Positions 1 through 9,014 are shown, numbered from the stretch's first letter. The stretch is 64,000 nt of DNA from CAYREV01 sp964423345 (GCA_964423345.1 CAYREV010000011.1:15908-79907), one strand, 5' to 3'. Notes: generated by a model not told the origin, from the sequence alone. A program made the numbers and translations.

Positions 1-1
1 G

Positions 2-865
2 CAGCATGCCCGTAATGTAGGCAGCATGTTTCGGGACCCCGAGAATGCCCTGAAACCCAACTGGAAGCACTTGCCGGTGGGCTACCACGGACGTGCGAGC
101 TCGGTGGTGGTCAGCGGAACCGACCTGCACCGCCCCAGGGGCCAGGTACTGGGCAGTGACGGGCAGACGCCGGAATTCAGGGCAAGCAGCCTGCTTGATT
201 TCGAACTGGAGATGGGTTTTCTGACGGGGCAGGGCAACTCGCTGGGAGATCCCATACCGGTGAGCGAGGCGGCCGACCATATTTTCGGACTGATGCTGGT
301 CAACGACTGGAGCGCACGCGACATACAGAAGTGGGAGTACCAGCCCCTTGGGCCTTTCCTTGCCAAGAACTGGGCAACTTCCGTCTCCCCCTGGATTGTG
401 ACCCTGGATGCCCTGGAGCCCTTTCGCATCGAGGGACCTGAACAGGATCCGGATCCGCTGCCCTACCTGAAAACGGAGGAGGGGTGGTTCGACATCAGCC
501 TGGAAGTCTACCTGCAGGGGGAAGAGATGGATAAGCCCCACAAAATATGCGACTCAAACTACAGGAACCTCTACTGGAGCATGAACCAGCAGCTGGCCCA
601 CCAGACCGTTACCGGCTGCAATGTGCAAGCCGGCGACCTCTATGCCTCCGGGACCATCAGCGGTAACACCGAAGATTCCTACGGGAGCATGCTGGAACTG
701 AGCTGGAAGGGAGAAAAGCCGCTGGATTTCCCCAACGGTGAAAAGCGGACGTTCCTGCAGGATGGGGATACCGTCACCATGACCGGCTATGCAGAAGGGG
801 AAGGCTACCGCGTGGGATTCGGAGAAGTGGCCGGGAAGATTTTGCCGGCTAAAAAGCAGTCGTAA
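2..865 (+). CDS. fahA: Fumarylacetoacetase, 5' end cut by window
   Basis: Hydrolyses fumarylacetoacetate to fumarate and acetoacetate, the last step of tyrosine/phenylalanine degradation in the cytoplasm. The reading frame is open from base 2 (HARNVGSMFRDPENA), so the ATG at 26 is internal and the true start lies upstream. Visible signatures are the PVGYHGR catalytic-histidine segment, the DFELEMGF metal-binding glutamates, and VNDWSARDIQ followed by GPFLAKNW, all in the order expected for the C-terminal catalytic domain. The N-terminal SH3-like domain is missing because of the window edge. About 287 residues are visible of a family that is usually 410-430 long. The next gene is on the opposite strand 24 bases after the stop. 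Identification is firm; only the start is unknown. Confidence 0.93.
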   Translation, partial: QHARNVGSMFRDPENALKPNWKHLPVGYHGRASSVVVSGTDLHRPRGQVLGSDGQTPEFRASSLLDFELEMGFLTGQGNSLGDPIPVSEAADHIFGLMLVNDWSARDIQKWEYQPLGPFLAKNWATSVSPWIVTLDALEPFRIEGPEQDPDPLPYLKTEEGWFDISLEVYLQGEEMDKPHKICDSNYRNLYWSMNQQLAHQTVTGCNVQAGDLYASGTISGNTEDSYGSMLELSWKGEKPLDFPNGEKRTFLQDGDTVTMTGYAEGEGYRVGFGEVAGKILPAKKQS

Positions 866-889
866 GCAGTACGTATAAAGTACCTTGGC

Positions 890-2629
890 TCACTTAATCA
901 GTGTCATCTTCCGGGTGAGTGTTTTACGGTCGGTGACCAGCCGGTAGAAGTAGATGCCCGAAGCCAGGTTGCTCCCTTCGAAGCGAACGTCATTGTAATA
1001 GCCGGGCTCCCGCACTTCGTCAAGCAGGGTGGCGACCAGCCGCCCCGTCACGTCGTACACCTTGAGCCTTATGCGTGTGGCGTCGGTCAGCGTAAAGGGA
1101 ATAACCGTGGAGGGGTTAAAGGGATTGGGATAGTTCTGGCGAAGGGTGATCCGTTCGGGAATGGTGGAGGTGATATGGATCCGGTAGCTGTCGGAGACGC
1201 TTTCGCTTCCGTTGGCTATCACGATGCCGATGCGCGAGATATCATTCCACTGCCAGGAAGTTTCCTCCTCTATGATGGGTGTTCCCGTTCCGCTGATAAC
1301 CTTATGGTCGGAGGAGCCGTCCCTGAAGTAGGCGATCAGGCCCATGCCTGTAAAATCGGAGTTTTTGAAGACGGTGATACGCACCGCACCCTCTTCGGGG
1401 GCCACGGGGTCAATCTCCAGGTAGTTGGCTGCCAGCCTCGGTATGGATATGGAGCTGTTGGAACTGTCCTGCCCGGCAAAAGTGCGGTTGGTCTTCGGAT
1501 GGGGATAGGCCCCGCCCTCCTCGAAACCGTAGTCTGCCACCCTGTTTATCGAGCCGGAAGCGTAGTGCCACAGCTGGGATTCGATATAGGCGCGTCGGAA
1601 GGGTTCCGGTCCCCCGAGCTGTGCGGTAATTGCCTGTATATAGCCGGTGCCGGACGGATTCTGTGCGATGCGGTCCCATACGCCGGGCCAGAAATCGGGC
1701 CCATGCTTTTGCTCGAAATAGAGCGCCCAGGAGACGTGATAGTAGGAGCCCGGGTAGAAGGAGTCTTCGGGAGTCCGGAAGATAGAGGAGGAGTTGGCAA
1801 GGTAGTTGTAGTAGTCGTTGACGTTATCATAGACCACTTCCTCCATGAGGGTGGCATCCATCTCGGCCCAGCGGTCGCTCTCGCCGCTCCAGTTGTTCAT
1901 AACAAACTGTATGGCATGCTTGAGCTCGTGGGCCACGGTCACCTTGATGGCTCCCCGGACATCACCCTGGGGGTCCGTATTATCCGGAAAGTTTTCAAAG
2001 GTGTTGTGAATCTCGATATAGGTGGTGTTGTCGCGGGCGACCGTTTGTCCGTAAAAGTTGAAATTCCTGAAGTAGATATCGTAGGGGTCGCCGGCGAGGA
2101 CGGGATCGGTGTAGCCCAGGGTGGCTATCTGATGGTTCCAGGAGGAGTCGGCCGCAGCTGCCGTCCACTCTACATAATCGGGCACCCCGTCGCCGTCGCT
2201 GTCGTGGGAGGGGACGGCATCGGTGCCGGAGGTCTCGTAGTGAAGGGTAAACCTGCCCGAGGGAGAGGTATAGGTCTGTTCGGCGAGGAGCTCGCTGCCG
2301 CTTAGAAGCTGATCTATTTCGGATTTCGCCGAGGGGGAGAGGCGATCGCTGTACCTGCGGTAGTCGAGCAGGGCCGGGGTCCCGCATTTTACGGCTGCAT
2401 CCATCCGTTGCCTGAATGAAGCGGGCAGCTTCGCCGGCTTTAGCCCGGCATAGAACTTGTACAGCACTTTCTGATCCAGGGAAATTTGTCCCCTGTCATA
2501 GGCCCGGTCGATCAGCTGCATGACCGGCAGGTCCGTATGAGGGTCGGGCTGCTGGGCGGAGGCCGTGACGCCGGCCGGGAGCGGGAAGATGCAGATGATA
2601 ATAAATGTTGACAGTAACCGTATATTCAA
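890..2629 (-). CDS. Secreted metalloprotease-like protein with T9SS sorting domain
   Basis: A 579-residue exported protein. Residues 1-26 form a signal peptide (hydrophobic FIIICIFPLP core, ASAQ cleavage region). A calcium-binding-like DSDGDGVPDY loop lies near residues 143-152. A zinc-protease HELKH motif is at 234-238, with acidic residues shortly after (WAEMDATLMEE), resembling the MXAN_6640 family of putative metalloproteases. The last 85 residues begin with NYPNPFNPST and end in an SGIYFYRL...MTLIK stretch, the typical type A sorting domain that directs passage through the type IX secretion system. It is therefore expected at the cell surface or outside the cell. The substrate is unknown. 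It stands alone, divergent from trhO. Protease activity is inferred from HExxH; the sorting domain is clear. Confidence 0.8.
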   Translation of the reverse strand: MNIRLLSTFIIICIFPLPAGVTASAQQPDPHTDLPVMQLIDRAYDRGQISLDQKVLYKFYAGLKPAKLPASFRQRMDAAVKCGTPALLDYRRYSDRLSPSAKSEIDQLLSGSELLAEQTYTSPSGRFTLHYETSGTDAVPSHDSDGDGVPDYVEWTAAAADSSWNHQIATLGYTDPVLAGDPYDIYFRNFNFYGQTVARDNTTYIEIHNTFENFPDNTDPQGDVRGAIKVTVAHELKHAIQFVMNNWSGESDRWAEMDATLMEEVVYDNVNDYYNYLANSSSIFRTPEDSFYPGSYYHVSWALYFEQKHGPDFWPGVWDRIAQNPSGTGYIQAITAQLGGPEPFRRAYIESQLWHYASGSINRVADYGFEEGGAYPHPKTNRTFAGQDSSNSSISIPRLAANYLEIDPVAPEEGAVRITVFKNSDFTGMGLIAYFRDGSSDHKVISGTGTPIIEEETSWQWNDISRIGIVIANGSESVSDSYRIHITSTIPERITLRQNYPNPFNPSTVIPFTLTDATRIRLKVYDVTGRLVATLLDEVREPGYYNDVRFEGSNLASGIYFYRLVTDRKTLTRKMTLIK

Positions 2630-2799
2630 TAGCAGAGTGATATCATTTTGCGAAAGGAATTCACTTCTTCCAAAATTACCCTTAATTTTGGGTTCTTCAA
2701 ATTAAGAGCCGGGATTTCACGGGAGGGTTGGAATTAATCATTTGAAGCCGTTAAAAATCGTGTTTCTGTGTTATGGCGGCGGGATAAAAGCATAGTATA

Positions 2800-3753
2800 A
2801 TGTACGAAGTCATACTTTATTATAATTTCAATACAATTGATGATCCGGAAGCGTTCTGCACGGCACACAAGGAGTTTTGCAGGGAGCTCGGGGTCAAGGG
2901 ACGTATCTATATCGGGGCCGAAGGTATCAACGGTACCCTGGGCGGCACCCCCGAACAGGTAGAGGCATACAAGGACTATCTGAGGGAGCTTGAGGGTTTT
3001 GAGGATACGGAATTTAAGACCGACACCAGCGATTATATCCCCTTTGCCAAGCTGATCTGCAAGACGCGCGATGAAATCGTGGCGCTGCACAAAGAGGATG
3101 TGGACCCCGGGAGGGGCGGAAAGCACCTCGAACCCCGTGAATGGAGGGAGATCCTCGAGAAGGAAGACGATTACGTGCTTATCGACGTCCGCAACGACTA
3201 CGAATCCAGGATCGGCCATTTCGAGGGGGCGATCACTCCCGAAGTGGAAAATTTTTATGAGTTCCCCGACTGGCTGGAGAAGCTGGAGGTCGACAAGGAT
3301 AAGAAAGTCCTGATGTACTGCACGGGTGGAATCCGGTGTGAAAAGTTTTCAGTCCTTATGAAAGAAAAGGGATGGGAAGACGTAAACCAGCTGGACGGGG
3401 GCATCCTGCGCTACAGCAAGGAGGAGGGCGGCAAGCACTACAAGGGCAAGTGCTTTGTGTTTGACGACCGTCTGGTGGTGCCGGTCAATGAGGAGGATAT
3501 GGAGCCCATCGCCCGCTGTGAAATAACGGGCAAGCCCGCCGACACCTATATCAACTGTGCCAACATGGAGTGCAACAAGCTGTTCGTTTGCTCGGAGGAG
3601 GGAGCGCGTAAGATGGAGGGGTGCTGCAGCGAGGAGTGCCGTCAGAGTGAGTATAAACGTCCCTTTGACCCGGAAAACGCTTTCCGCCCGTTTCGCAAAT
3701 GGTACAACTATTTTGAAGGGGACTTCAAAGAGCGGGAGCTGGAAGAACAGTAG
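2800..3753 (+). CDS. trhO: tRNA uridine(34) hydroxylase, rhodanese family
   Basis: Oxygen-dependent hydroxylation of U34 in tRNA to 5-hydroxyuridine is the established role of this family (YceA/TrhO). The 317-residue protein has an N-terminal ferredoxin-like domain (about 1-95), then a rhodanese domain (about 110-215) with the active-site loop YCTGGIRCEK. Cys174 is the expected catalytic cysteine and Cys180 the second conserved one. A C-terminal cysteine cluster follows (CEITGKPAD, CANMECNKLFVC, CCSEEC), probably binding metal. Length and layout match the family. The start is the ATG at 2800. It runs convergently into the next gene, with 5 bases between stops. I see no sign of disruption. Confidence 0.92.
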   Translation: MYEVILYYNFNTIDDPEAFCTAHKEFCRELGVKGRIYIGAEGINGTLGGTPEQVEAYKDYLRELEGFEDTEFKTDTSDYIPFAKLICKTRDEIVALHKEDVDPGRGGKHLEPREWREILEKEDDYVLIDVRNDYESRIGHFEGAITPEVENFYEFPDWLEKLEVDKDKKVLMYCTGGIRCEKFSVLMKEKGWEDVNQLDGGILRYSKEEGGKHYKGKCFVFDDRLVVPVNEEDMEPIARCEITGKPADTYINCANMECNKLFVCSEEGARKMEGCCSEECRQSEYKRPFDPENAFRPFRKWYNYFEGDFKERELEEQ

Positions 3754-3758
3754 GTAGT

Positions 3759-4550
3759 CTATCCCACGAAAAAAGCCCTGGCTACAGAGGCGAAATGCTT
3801 GGGCCGGTCCAGGAACGCATAGTGGCCGGCCTTATCCATGACCACCAGCGCCGCCTTGTTGATGCCTTTCTCCATCCGCTCGGCCTGGTAGAGAGGTGTG
3901 GCGTCGTCGTCCCTTCCCCAAAGGAGGAGAACGTCGTGGCCGATTTGGGGGAGGCAGGGTTCCAGGTGTTCGGTGACCGACTTCACGAAGGTTTCGCGCA
4001 TAACCCCGCTGAGCTTGCGGTAGTCGCCTGAGCCCAGGCTTTTCCACAAGGGGGTGCTGCGCAGCCATTGAAGGGCTTTCTCCCCGGCCCGCCCGGGCAA
4101 CAGCAAAAAGGGGGCTTTCAGGGTCTTGGCAAGGTATTTCCTAAAGTAGTATCCCATAGAACGGCGGGGCTTCATGCCGGCTCCGCCCGTGATAAGCACC
4201 TTGTCTATATGATACCTGCCAAAATCGCGGGCACAAAGCTTAAGCGTGATTCGTCCCCCGAATGAGTGAACCAGCATATCCACGGGCCGGTCGAACAGGT
4301 CCTGTATAAATTGCTGTACCAGGTCGGCATAGTCGTCAATGCCCCAGGCACGGTCCGGTGCCGCCGAATCGCCAAAGCCGGGGAGGTCCACTATGTAGCA
4401 GGTCCGCAGCGAGGCAAGCTGACGGGCCACGGGTTTCATCACGCGGCCGCTGCTGCCCCAGCCGTGCAGCAGGATCAGGGGCTTGCCTTCCCCCAGGGTT
4501 TCATAGGCGACCGTTTGATCCTCGTAGCGGTATGTGAGTTTGTCGTTCAT
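3759..4550 (-). CDS. Alpha/beta hydrolase
   Basis: A 263-residue alpha/beta-hydrolase-fold enzyme. It shows the HGWGSSG oxyanion-hole segment near residue 29, a nucleophile elbow VHSFGG with Ser96, an acid at GRDDDATP near 217, and the catalytic histidine in GHYAFLDRP near 245. No signal peptide is visible, so it is probably cytoplasmic. The sequence resembles the broad family that includes 2-hydroxymuconate-semialdehyde hydrolases and BioH-like esterases, but the substrate cannot be read from it. It is divergent from the comEA-like gene, whose start is about 100 bases away, and convergent with trhO. The catalytic triad is complete, so it should be active. Confidence 0.85.
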   Translation of the reverse strand: MNDKLTYRYEDQTVAYETLGEGKPLILLHGWGSSGRVMKPVARQLASLRTCYIVDLPGFGDSAAPDRAWGIDDYADLVQQFIQDLFDRPVDMLVHSFGGRITLKLCARDFGRYHIDKVLITGGAGMKPRRSMGYYFRKYLAKTLKAPFLLLPGRAGEKALQWLRSTPLWKSLGSGDYRKLSGVMRETFVKSVTEHLEPCLPQIGHDVLLLWGRDDDATPLYQAERMEKGINKAALVVMDKAGHYAFLDRPKHFASVARAFFVG

Positions 4551-4652
4551 GGGCTGCAGAACTTCCGAACATTATTGGTTGAAAACAAGGCTTGCTGTAA
4601 GGTTCGAGCCTGGTACCGGTCTAACGTATAGATAGCACAAGATCGGATATTT

Positions 4653-5144
4653 ATGAAAAGAAAAATATTTTTCTGGCTCGAGAAGCTGAAGATCAGCCCC
4701 GCCGAACGGAAAGCGGTGACGGCTGCGATGGCCCTGCTGCTCCTGCTTGCCGGCCTCAACTACTTCACCGATCCGGGCAGCCCTTACGGCGAGGCATTTT
4801 ATGGTCCCCTGGAAGAGGAGTTTCGTCGGAGGACCCGGGAGATGGAGAGGAAAGAGGCGGCCGTGCTTGCACGCTATTATCCCGATACAGCCGATACCGT
4901 CCGGCTGGATAGCAGCTCGGTAAACGCGCTCCCCAAAATTAATATCAATGCGGCCGACGCCACCCTCCTGCAGCGGCTGCCGGGCATCGGGCCGGTATAT
5001 GCGGACAGAATAGTCCGTTACCGCCGGGAAAACGGTTCTTTCAAATCTTATTCGGAGCTTTTGAATATCAAAGGAATAGGCAAAAAGCGATTGGAAAAGT
5101 TGCTCCCATTTATTCAACTTAAGAAGTCTAAAAGAAACCAATAG
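4653..5144 (+). CDS. ComEA-like helix-hairpin-helix protein
   Basis: A 163-residue membrane-anchored protein. Residues about 20-37 form one transmembrane helix (AVTAAMALLLLLAGL), followed by a charged linker. Residues about 95-155 hold two helix-hairpin-helix motifs: INAADATLLQRLPGIGPVYA, and a second one centred on LLNIKGIGKKRLEKL. This is the DNA-binding module of ComEA, the competence receptor that pulls transforming DNA across the periplasm. The size agrees with ComEA-type proteins of Bacteroidota. It lies 7 bases ahead of the porX-like gene and probably shares its transcript. A DNA-uptake role is inferred from the family only; no other competence gene is in the window. Confidence 0.75.
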   Translation: MKRKIFFWLEKLKISPAERKAVTAAMALLLLLAGLNYFTDPGSPYGEAFYGPLEEEFRRRTREMERKEAAVLARYYPDTADTVRLDSSSVNALPKININAADATLLQRLPGIGPVYADRIVRYRRENGSFKSYSELLNIKGIGKKRLEKLLPFIQLKKSKRNQ

Positions 5145-5151
5145 ATCGTTG

Positions 5152-6705
5152 ATGCTGAACCGTATTTTATGGGCGGATGATGAGATTGATCAGCTGAAGC
5201 CGCACATTATTTTCCTGGAGAAGAAGGGCTTTGATATCACCCCGGTCACGAACGGCGATGATGCCGTTACGCTGATCAAGGAACGCCTTTTTGACATCGT
5301 CTTTCTGGATGAACAGATGCCCGGGATGGACGGGCTGGCCACTCTCAACAAGATAAAGACCCTGCAACCCTCCCTGCCGGTAGTGATGATTACCAAGAGT
5401 GAGGAGGAGTCGATCATGGAAGATGCCATCGGGGGCAAGATATCCGACTATCTTATAAAGCCGGTGAATCCCAACCAGATTCTGTTGACGGTCAAGCGCA
5501 TCCTGGAACGGCACCGGATACGTTCGGAAAAGTTTGCGCAATCGTATCTCAGAGATTTCAACAAGATATCGGAACAGATCCGAAAGGATACTACCTGGGA
5601 GGAGTGGGTGCGCATCTACCAGCAGCTTAGCCGTTGGGATATAGACCTTGAAGACGGCTCGGAATCGTTGCTGCAGGTGTTGAAAGATCAATACCGGGAA
5701 GCTAACAAGGTGTTCGGCCGGTTCATCGAGCAATACTACCGGGGATGGCTGGAGAAGGAAACGCCCGAACGCCCGCCCTTGTCGGTGGATATCATGGAGG
5801 AATATGTGGTGCCCCACGTCAAAAACGGACAGACCACCCTGTTCCTGGTTATCGACTGCATGAGGTATGACCAGTGGCTGGTGTTTGAGGAGCTGTTGAC
5901 CGACTATTACAGCATCGACACCGATTTCTATTTTTCCATTCTTCCCACAGCCACACCCTACTCGAGGAATGCCATCTTTTCCGGCTTGTATCCGCTGGAG
6001 ATTGAGGACCGCTATCCCGACTTGTGGGTGAGCGGTGACGATGAGCATTCGCTGAACCAGTATGAGCAGGAGCTGCTTCAAAAACAGCTCTCGCATATGG
6101 GCCTTACTGTCAATGCCAAGTATGAGAAGGTGCTGAATGCCGAAGAGGGACGGAAGGTCAACGACCATATACTGGACTATATACAGAGTCCGCTGAGCAC
6201 TTTTGTCTACAACTTCGTGGATACCCTGGTTCACTCCCGCTCCGATTCGGATGTGCTTAAGGAGATAGCCCCGGACGTACCCGCTTTTCGTGCGCTCACC
6301 AAAACATGGTTTGAACACTCTTCGCTGCACGACATCTTCAAGACGCTTGCGGAAGAGGAGGTGACTATTGTAGTGACCAGCGACCACGGAGCGGTCAGGG
6401 CCCTGCACGATACCAAGGTGCGGGGAGACCGCGATACCTCCACCAGTCTGCGCTACAAGTACGGGCGGAACCTGAATGCAGACCGTGATACCACCATCCT
6501 CATCGACCGGCCGGCCGACTACAAACTGCCGTCTCCGGGCATATCCAACAACTATATTATTGCGAAGGAGGATTACTTTTTCGTCTATCCCACCAATTAC
6601 CACCGTTACCAGCGACGGTACAAGGACAGCTTTTTGCATGGGGGAGCCAGCATGGAAGAGATGATACTGCCAATCGCAACAATGCGGCCCAAAGCCATGA
6701 TGTAA
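5152..6705 (+). CDS. porX: PorX-like response regulator with PglZ domain
   Basis: A 517-residue two-domain regulator. Residues 1-120 are a CheY-like receiver with the acidic pair Asp9/Asp10, phospho-acceptor Asp53 (VFLDEQMPG) and a conserved lysine in MITKSEEE. After a helical linker, residues about 205-515 are a PglZ/alkaline-phosphatase-type domain: VIDCMRYDQW, the PTATPYSRN segment with the candidate nucleophilic threonine, and VTSDHGAV with metal-site Asp and His. This is the architecture of PorX, which controls type IX secretion genes in Porphyromonas and hydrolyses oligonucleotides through its PglZ domain. The ATG at 5152 is preferred to the TTG just before it. It overlaps tsaE by one base (TAATG). 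T9SS control is inferred from homology and from the T9SS cargo gene nearby. Confidence 0.87.
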   Translation: MLNRILWADDEIDQLKPHIIFLEKKGFDITPVTNGDDAVTLIKERLFDIVFLDEQMPGMDGLATLNKIKTLQPSLPVVMITKSEEESIMEDAIGGKISDYLIKPVNPNQILLTVKRILERHRIRSEKFAQSYLRDFNKISEQIRKDTTWEEWVRIYQQLSRWDIDLEDGSESLLQVLKDQYREANKVFGRFIEQYYRGWLEKETPERPPLSVDIMEEYVVPHVKNGQTTLFLVIDCMRYDQWLVFEELLTDYYSIDTDFYFSILPTATPYSRNAIFSGLYPLEIEDRYPDLWVSGDDEHSLNQYEQELLQKQLSHMGLTVNAKYEKVLNAEEGRKVNDHILDYIQSPLSTFVYNFVDTLVHSRSDSDVLKEIAPDVPAFRALTKTWFEHSSLHDIFKTLAEEEVTIVVTSDHGAVRALHDTKVRGDRDTSTSLRYKYGRNLNADRDTTILIDRPADYKLPSPGISNNYIIAKEDYFFVYPTNYHRYQRRYKDSFLHGGASMEEMILPIATMRPKAMM

Positions 6706-7133
6706 TGGAAAAGGAGTTAACCAGTAGGTCGGAAGAGGAAACCGGGAGGATCGCACGTGCCTTCGCGGAAACATTGAAACCGGGGGATATCGTATGCCTT
6801 AAAGGCGACCTGGGAGCGGGGAAGACGCATTTCGTAAAAGGGATGGCACGGGCTTTCGACATCCCGGAAGAGGAGGTTCATTCGCCGACCTTTACATTGA
6901 TCAATGAGTATCACGGGAGCCTGCCGCTCTATCATTTTGACTGCTATCGCATGGAGTCGGTTCGGGAAGCCATTGAGATCGGAGCGGAAGAATATTTTTA
7001 TGGGGAGGGCGTTTCAGTTATCGAATGGGCGGAGCGGATTGAGGAACTTATTCCCGAACACGCCACCTGGATTATCATCACGGCGCCGGAACAGGCTATC
7101 CGAAAATTTGTCATACGGCAAAAAGGTTCATAA
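6705..7133 (+). CDS. tsaE: tRNA threonylcarbamoyladenosine ATPase TsaE
   Basis: A 142-residue P-loop ATPase that works with TsaB and TsaD to make t6A at position 37 of ANN-decoding tRNAs. The Walker A motif GDLGAGKTH lies at residues 34-42 with Lys40. The family's HSPTFTLINEY and LYHFDCYR segments follow, then a GVSVIEWAERIEELIP stretch typical of TsaE. The start codon overlaps the stop of the porX-like gene by one base, implying translational coupling. No tsaB or tsaD is in the window. The family is essential in many bacteria and this copy looks intact. Confidence 0.93.
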   Translation: MEKELTSRSEEETGRIARAFAETLKPGDIVCLKGDLGAGKTHFVKGMARAFDIPEEEVHSPTFTLINEYHGSLPLYHFDCYRMESVREAIEIGAEEYFYGEGVSVIEWAERIEELIPEHATWIIITAPEQAIRKFVIRQKGS

Positions 7134-7150
7134 TCCCATATATTTACTTC

Positions 7151-7426
7151 ATGGCAACAAAGCTATCATATCGGCTGGACCGGCTGCCGGTTATCTACCC
7201 CTACAACCGCAGGGCGGATAACAATATTCAGCTGGGGGACCTGGTCTACTACGGGCCCTGCCCGGAGTACTACGGCATCGGTGAAGTGGTGCGCGTGCTC
7301 GACGGTTTTTGTATTGTCGATTTCAGGGGGACCGGCCTGTTAAATATTCAGAAAGATGCCATGGCGCTGAAATATCTTATTCCCATCCACAAGCTGAATC
7401 TCGGCCATATCCTCAAAAGCACCTGA
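7151..7426 (+). CDS. Small SH3-like barrel protein, unknown function
   Basis: A 91-residue basic protein with no signal peptide. The centre (GDLVYYGPCPEYYGIGEVV, then a hydrophobic stretch and LLNIQKDAMALKYLIPI) has the alternating pattern of a small beta-barrel such as the KOW/Tudor-like ends of UvrD or CarD, in which a glycine-rich turn precedes a strand and a lysine-containing closing strand. This comparison is by eye and tentative. It starts 17 bases after tsaE on the same strand, so it is probably the last gene of the comEA-porX-tsaE transcript. I cannot assign a role. It ends 27 bases from the convergent symporter gene. Confidence 0.6.
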   Translation: MATKLSYRLDRLPVIYPYNRRADNNIQLGDLVYYGPCPEYYGIGEVVRVLDGFCIVDFRGTGLLNIQKDAMALKYLIPIHKLNLGHILKST

Positions 7427-7453
7427 GGCGTTCCTGCTGCCGGGCGTTGACGC

Positions 7454-8893
7454 CTACTCCATAATTTCCTCTGTAAAATCCGTTTCAGCGAGAAGCCGGT
7501 CACTTTTATCCCTGCACGCCAGCCAGAACAGTATACTTGTGAGCAGGCCGGGGTAGAAAGGCTCTACGCCCAGGAAGGTGTAGTCGTAGGCCCCCGTGCT
7601 CTGCAGGGTACCCAGTACCAGCCAGGCAAGCGACACCCCGATGCTGACCACCATGGTTGGAATCAACCATCCCTTTTTCAAAGTGAACAGCCTGATATAA
7701 ACGCCCAGCACGGGTATGAGCAAGCCGGGGATCATCACCGAACCGATTACATACCAGATGTCGATGACGCTGGGATAGATGATGATCAGCAGGATGCCCA
7801 TAAGGGCTGCGATGAAGACGCTGATCCGGGTAAGGCGGTTGTTGGGAGTATGGGGGAACAGCTTGACCAGCAGGTCGCGGCCGAGGGTTTGGCCCGACAG
7901 GAAGAGGTAGCTGTCAAGGGTCGACATGATGGTTGCGAGCAGGGTAAGGAAGAACAGCCCCTTCAACCCAATGGGAAGGATCTCGTTGGCCAGGTAGGGA
8001 TACACCATGATGGGCTCCCGGAGTTCGGGCCCCAGTATAGCCCACCCGTATATACCGCTGAACATGGTCATGAAATCAAAGAGAGACCAAAGGAGGATGG
8101 AGATAAAAATTCCTTTCCTGGCCGTTTCCGGCGATTTGGCCGCTGCGGCGCGCTGGTGGAAGCTGGGATCCACGAAAGTCCACAGCGCAATAAAAAACCA
8201 CACCAGTATATACTGGAGATCCTGCCCCCCGGTGATATCGCGGTAGGTATCCGGAATGTTGTTCCAGAGTTTGAAGAGGGATCCATATTCCATGGCGGCA
8301 AAGATGAGCAGGCATACGAAACCGCCGAACATAAGCGTAACCTGGAGCATGTCGGTACGCACCACCGCACTGAAGCCGCCGAAGCTGACATAGGCCACCG
8401 AAAACAGGGCGACGGCGCTGGCATACCAGAGGAAGTGGCCGCTTCCGCCCGTCAGGTACTGGAATATCAGTCCCAGCATCAGGATATAGGGAGCGGGGCT
8501 GACCAGTACGAATATGGGGAGGGAGGAGAAGCGCCCGGCTTTTTCTCCGTAGAAGTTCCCGATCGCTTCGGGGATGGAGAGGGCCTTGTTCATCCTGATC
8601 CTGCCGGCCAGAAACCAGGCAAATAAAGCGGAGAAGACGTAGAAGGGGAAGCCGAACAGCAGCCACTGCGAGATGCCGAACTGGTAGCTGTATTCCCCCA
8701 CCCCGAGAATGCCCCCGTACCAGGTGGATACCAGGGTTGCTACGAAAGCGGCGAGGCTCATTTTTCGGCCGGAAAGCAGAAAGGACTCCTCATCCTGCTC
8801 GTCCCAGTCCTTGCGCCAGCTAAGGTAGATGAGCAGGACGAAGTAAACCAGGAGTAACGACCAGTCGAGGAAAGAAAATTGAAGTTCTGTCAA
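7454..8893 (-). CDS. Sodium:solute symporter (SSS family)
   Basis: A 479-residue inner-membrane protein with about 13 hydrophobic segments. Recognisable SSS-family features are the GRKMSLAAFVATLVSTWYGG stretch near residues 42-61, a FGGFSAVVRTDMLQ stretch near 170 resembling the sodium-solute symporter signature, and the LLATIMSTLDSYLF segment near 313 that supplies sodium-site serines and threonines in relatives. It should couple uptake of an organic solute to sodium. The substrate is not evident. The gene lies 121 bases downstream of thiN in the same direction, which raises the possibility of a thiamine-related or nucleoside-like solute; this is weak context evidence. The C-terminus is intact and acidic. 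Confidence 0.83.
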   Translation of the reverse strand: MTELQFSFLDWSLLLVYFVLLIYLSWRKDWDEQDEESFLLSGRKMSLAAFVATLVSTWYGGILGVGEYSYQFGISQWLLFGFPFYVFSALFAWFLAGRIRMNKALSIPEAIGNFYGEKAGRFSSLPIFVLVSPAPYILMLGLIFQYLTGGSGHFLWYASAVALFSVAYVSFGGFSAVVRTDMLQVTLMFGGFVCLLIFAAMEYGSLFKLWNNIPDTYRDITGGQDLQYILVWFFIALWTFVDPSFHQRAAAAKSPETARKGIFISILLWSLFDFMTMFSGIYGWAILGPELREPIMVYPYLANEILPIGLKGLFFLTLLATIMSTLDSYLFLSGQTLGRDLLVKLFPHTPNNRLTRISVFIAALMGILLIIIYPSVIDIWYVIGSVMIPGLLIPVLGVYIRLFTLKKGWLIPTMVVSIGVSLAWLVLGTLQSTGAYDYTFLGVEPFYPGLLTSILFWLACRDKSDRLLAETDFTEEIME

Positions 8894-8971
8894 GAGGTAT
8901 CCGGTTGGTTAGAAAACGCCTCAAAGATATTTGATACAGCGACAGGGTTCAAGCGGCTGATGCTTATGGTA

Positions 8972-8994
8972 CCCGGCACTTGCAAGATGCCGGG
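8972..8994. other. Hairpin between thiN and symporter gene
   Basis: A perfect 7-bp inverted repeat (CCCGGCA at 8972-8978, TGCCGGG at 8988-8994) encloses a 9-base loop that itself contains the palindrome CTTGCAAG. No T-tract follows on either strand, so it is not a standard intrinsic terminator. It sits in the 121-base gap downstream of thiN and upstream of the symporter start on the minus strand. It could be an mRNA-stabilising structure or a weak attenuator. The pairing is seen directly; the role is unknown. Confidence 0.4.
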
Positions 8995-9014
8995 CAGGTA
9001 GAAAAAACTGCTTT

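Noticed and set aside
5152..6705. PglZ domain suggesting a BREX phage-defence locus
   Set aside because: The domain is fused to a receiver domain as in PorX, and no brxC, pglX, brxL or brxA genes are near.
5167..6774. 535-codon open frame on the minus strand opposite the porX-like gene
   Set aside because: It mirrors codon structure of the real gene, has no family motifs and covers a clear two-domain protein on the other strand.
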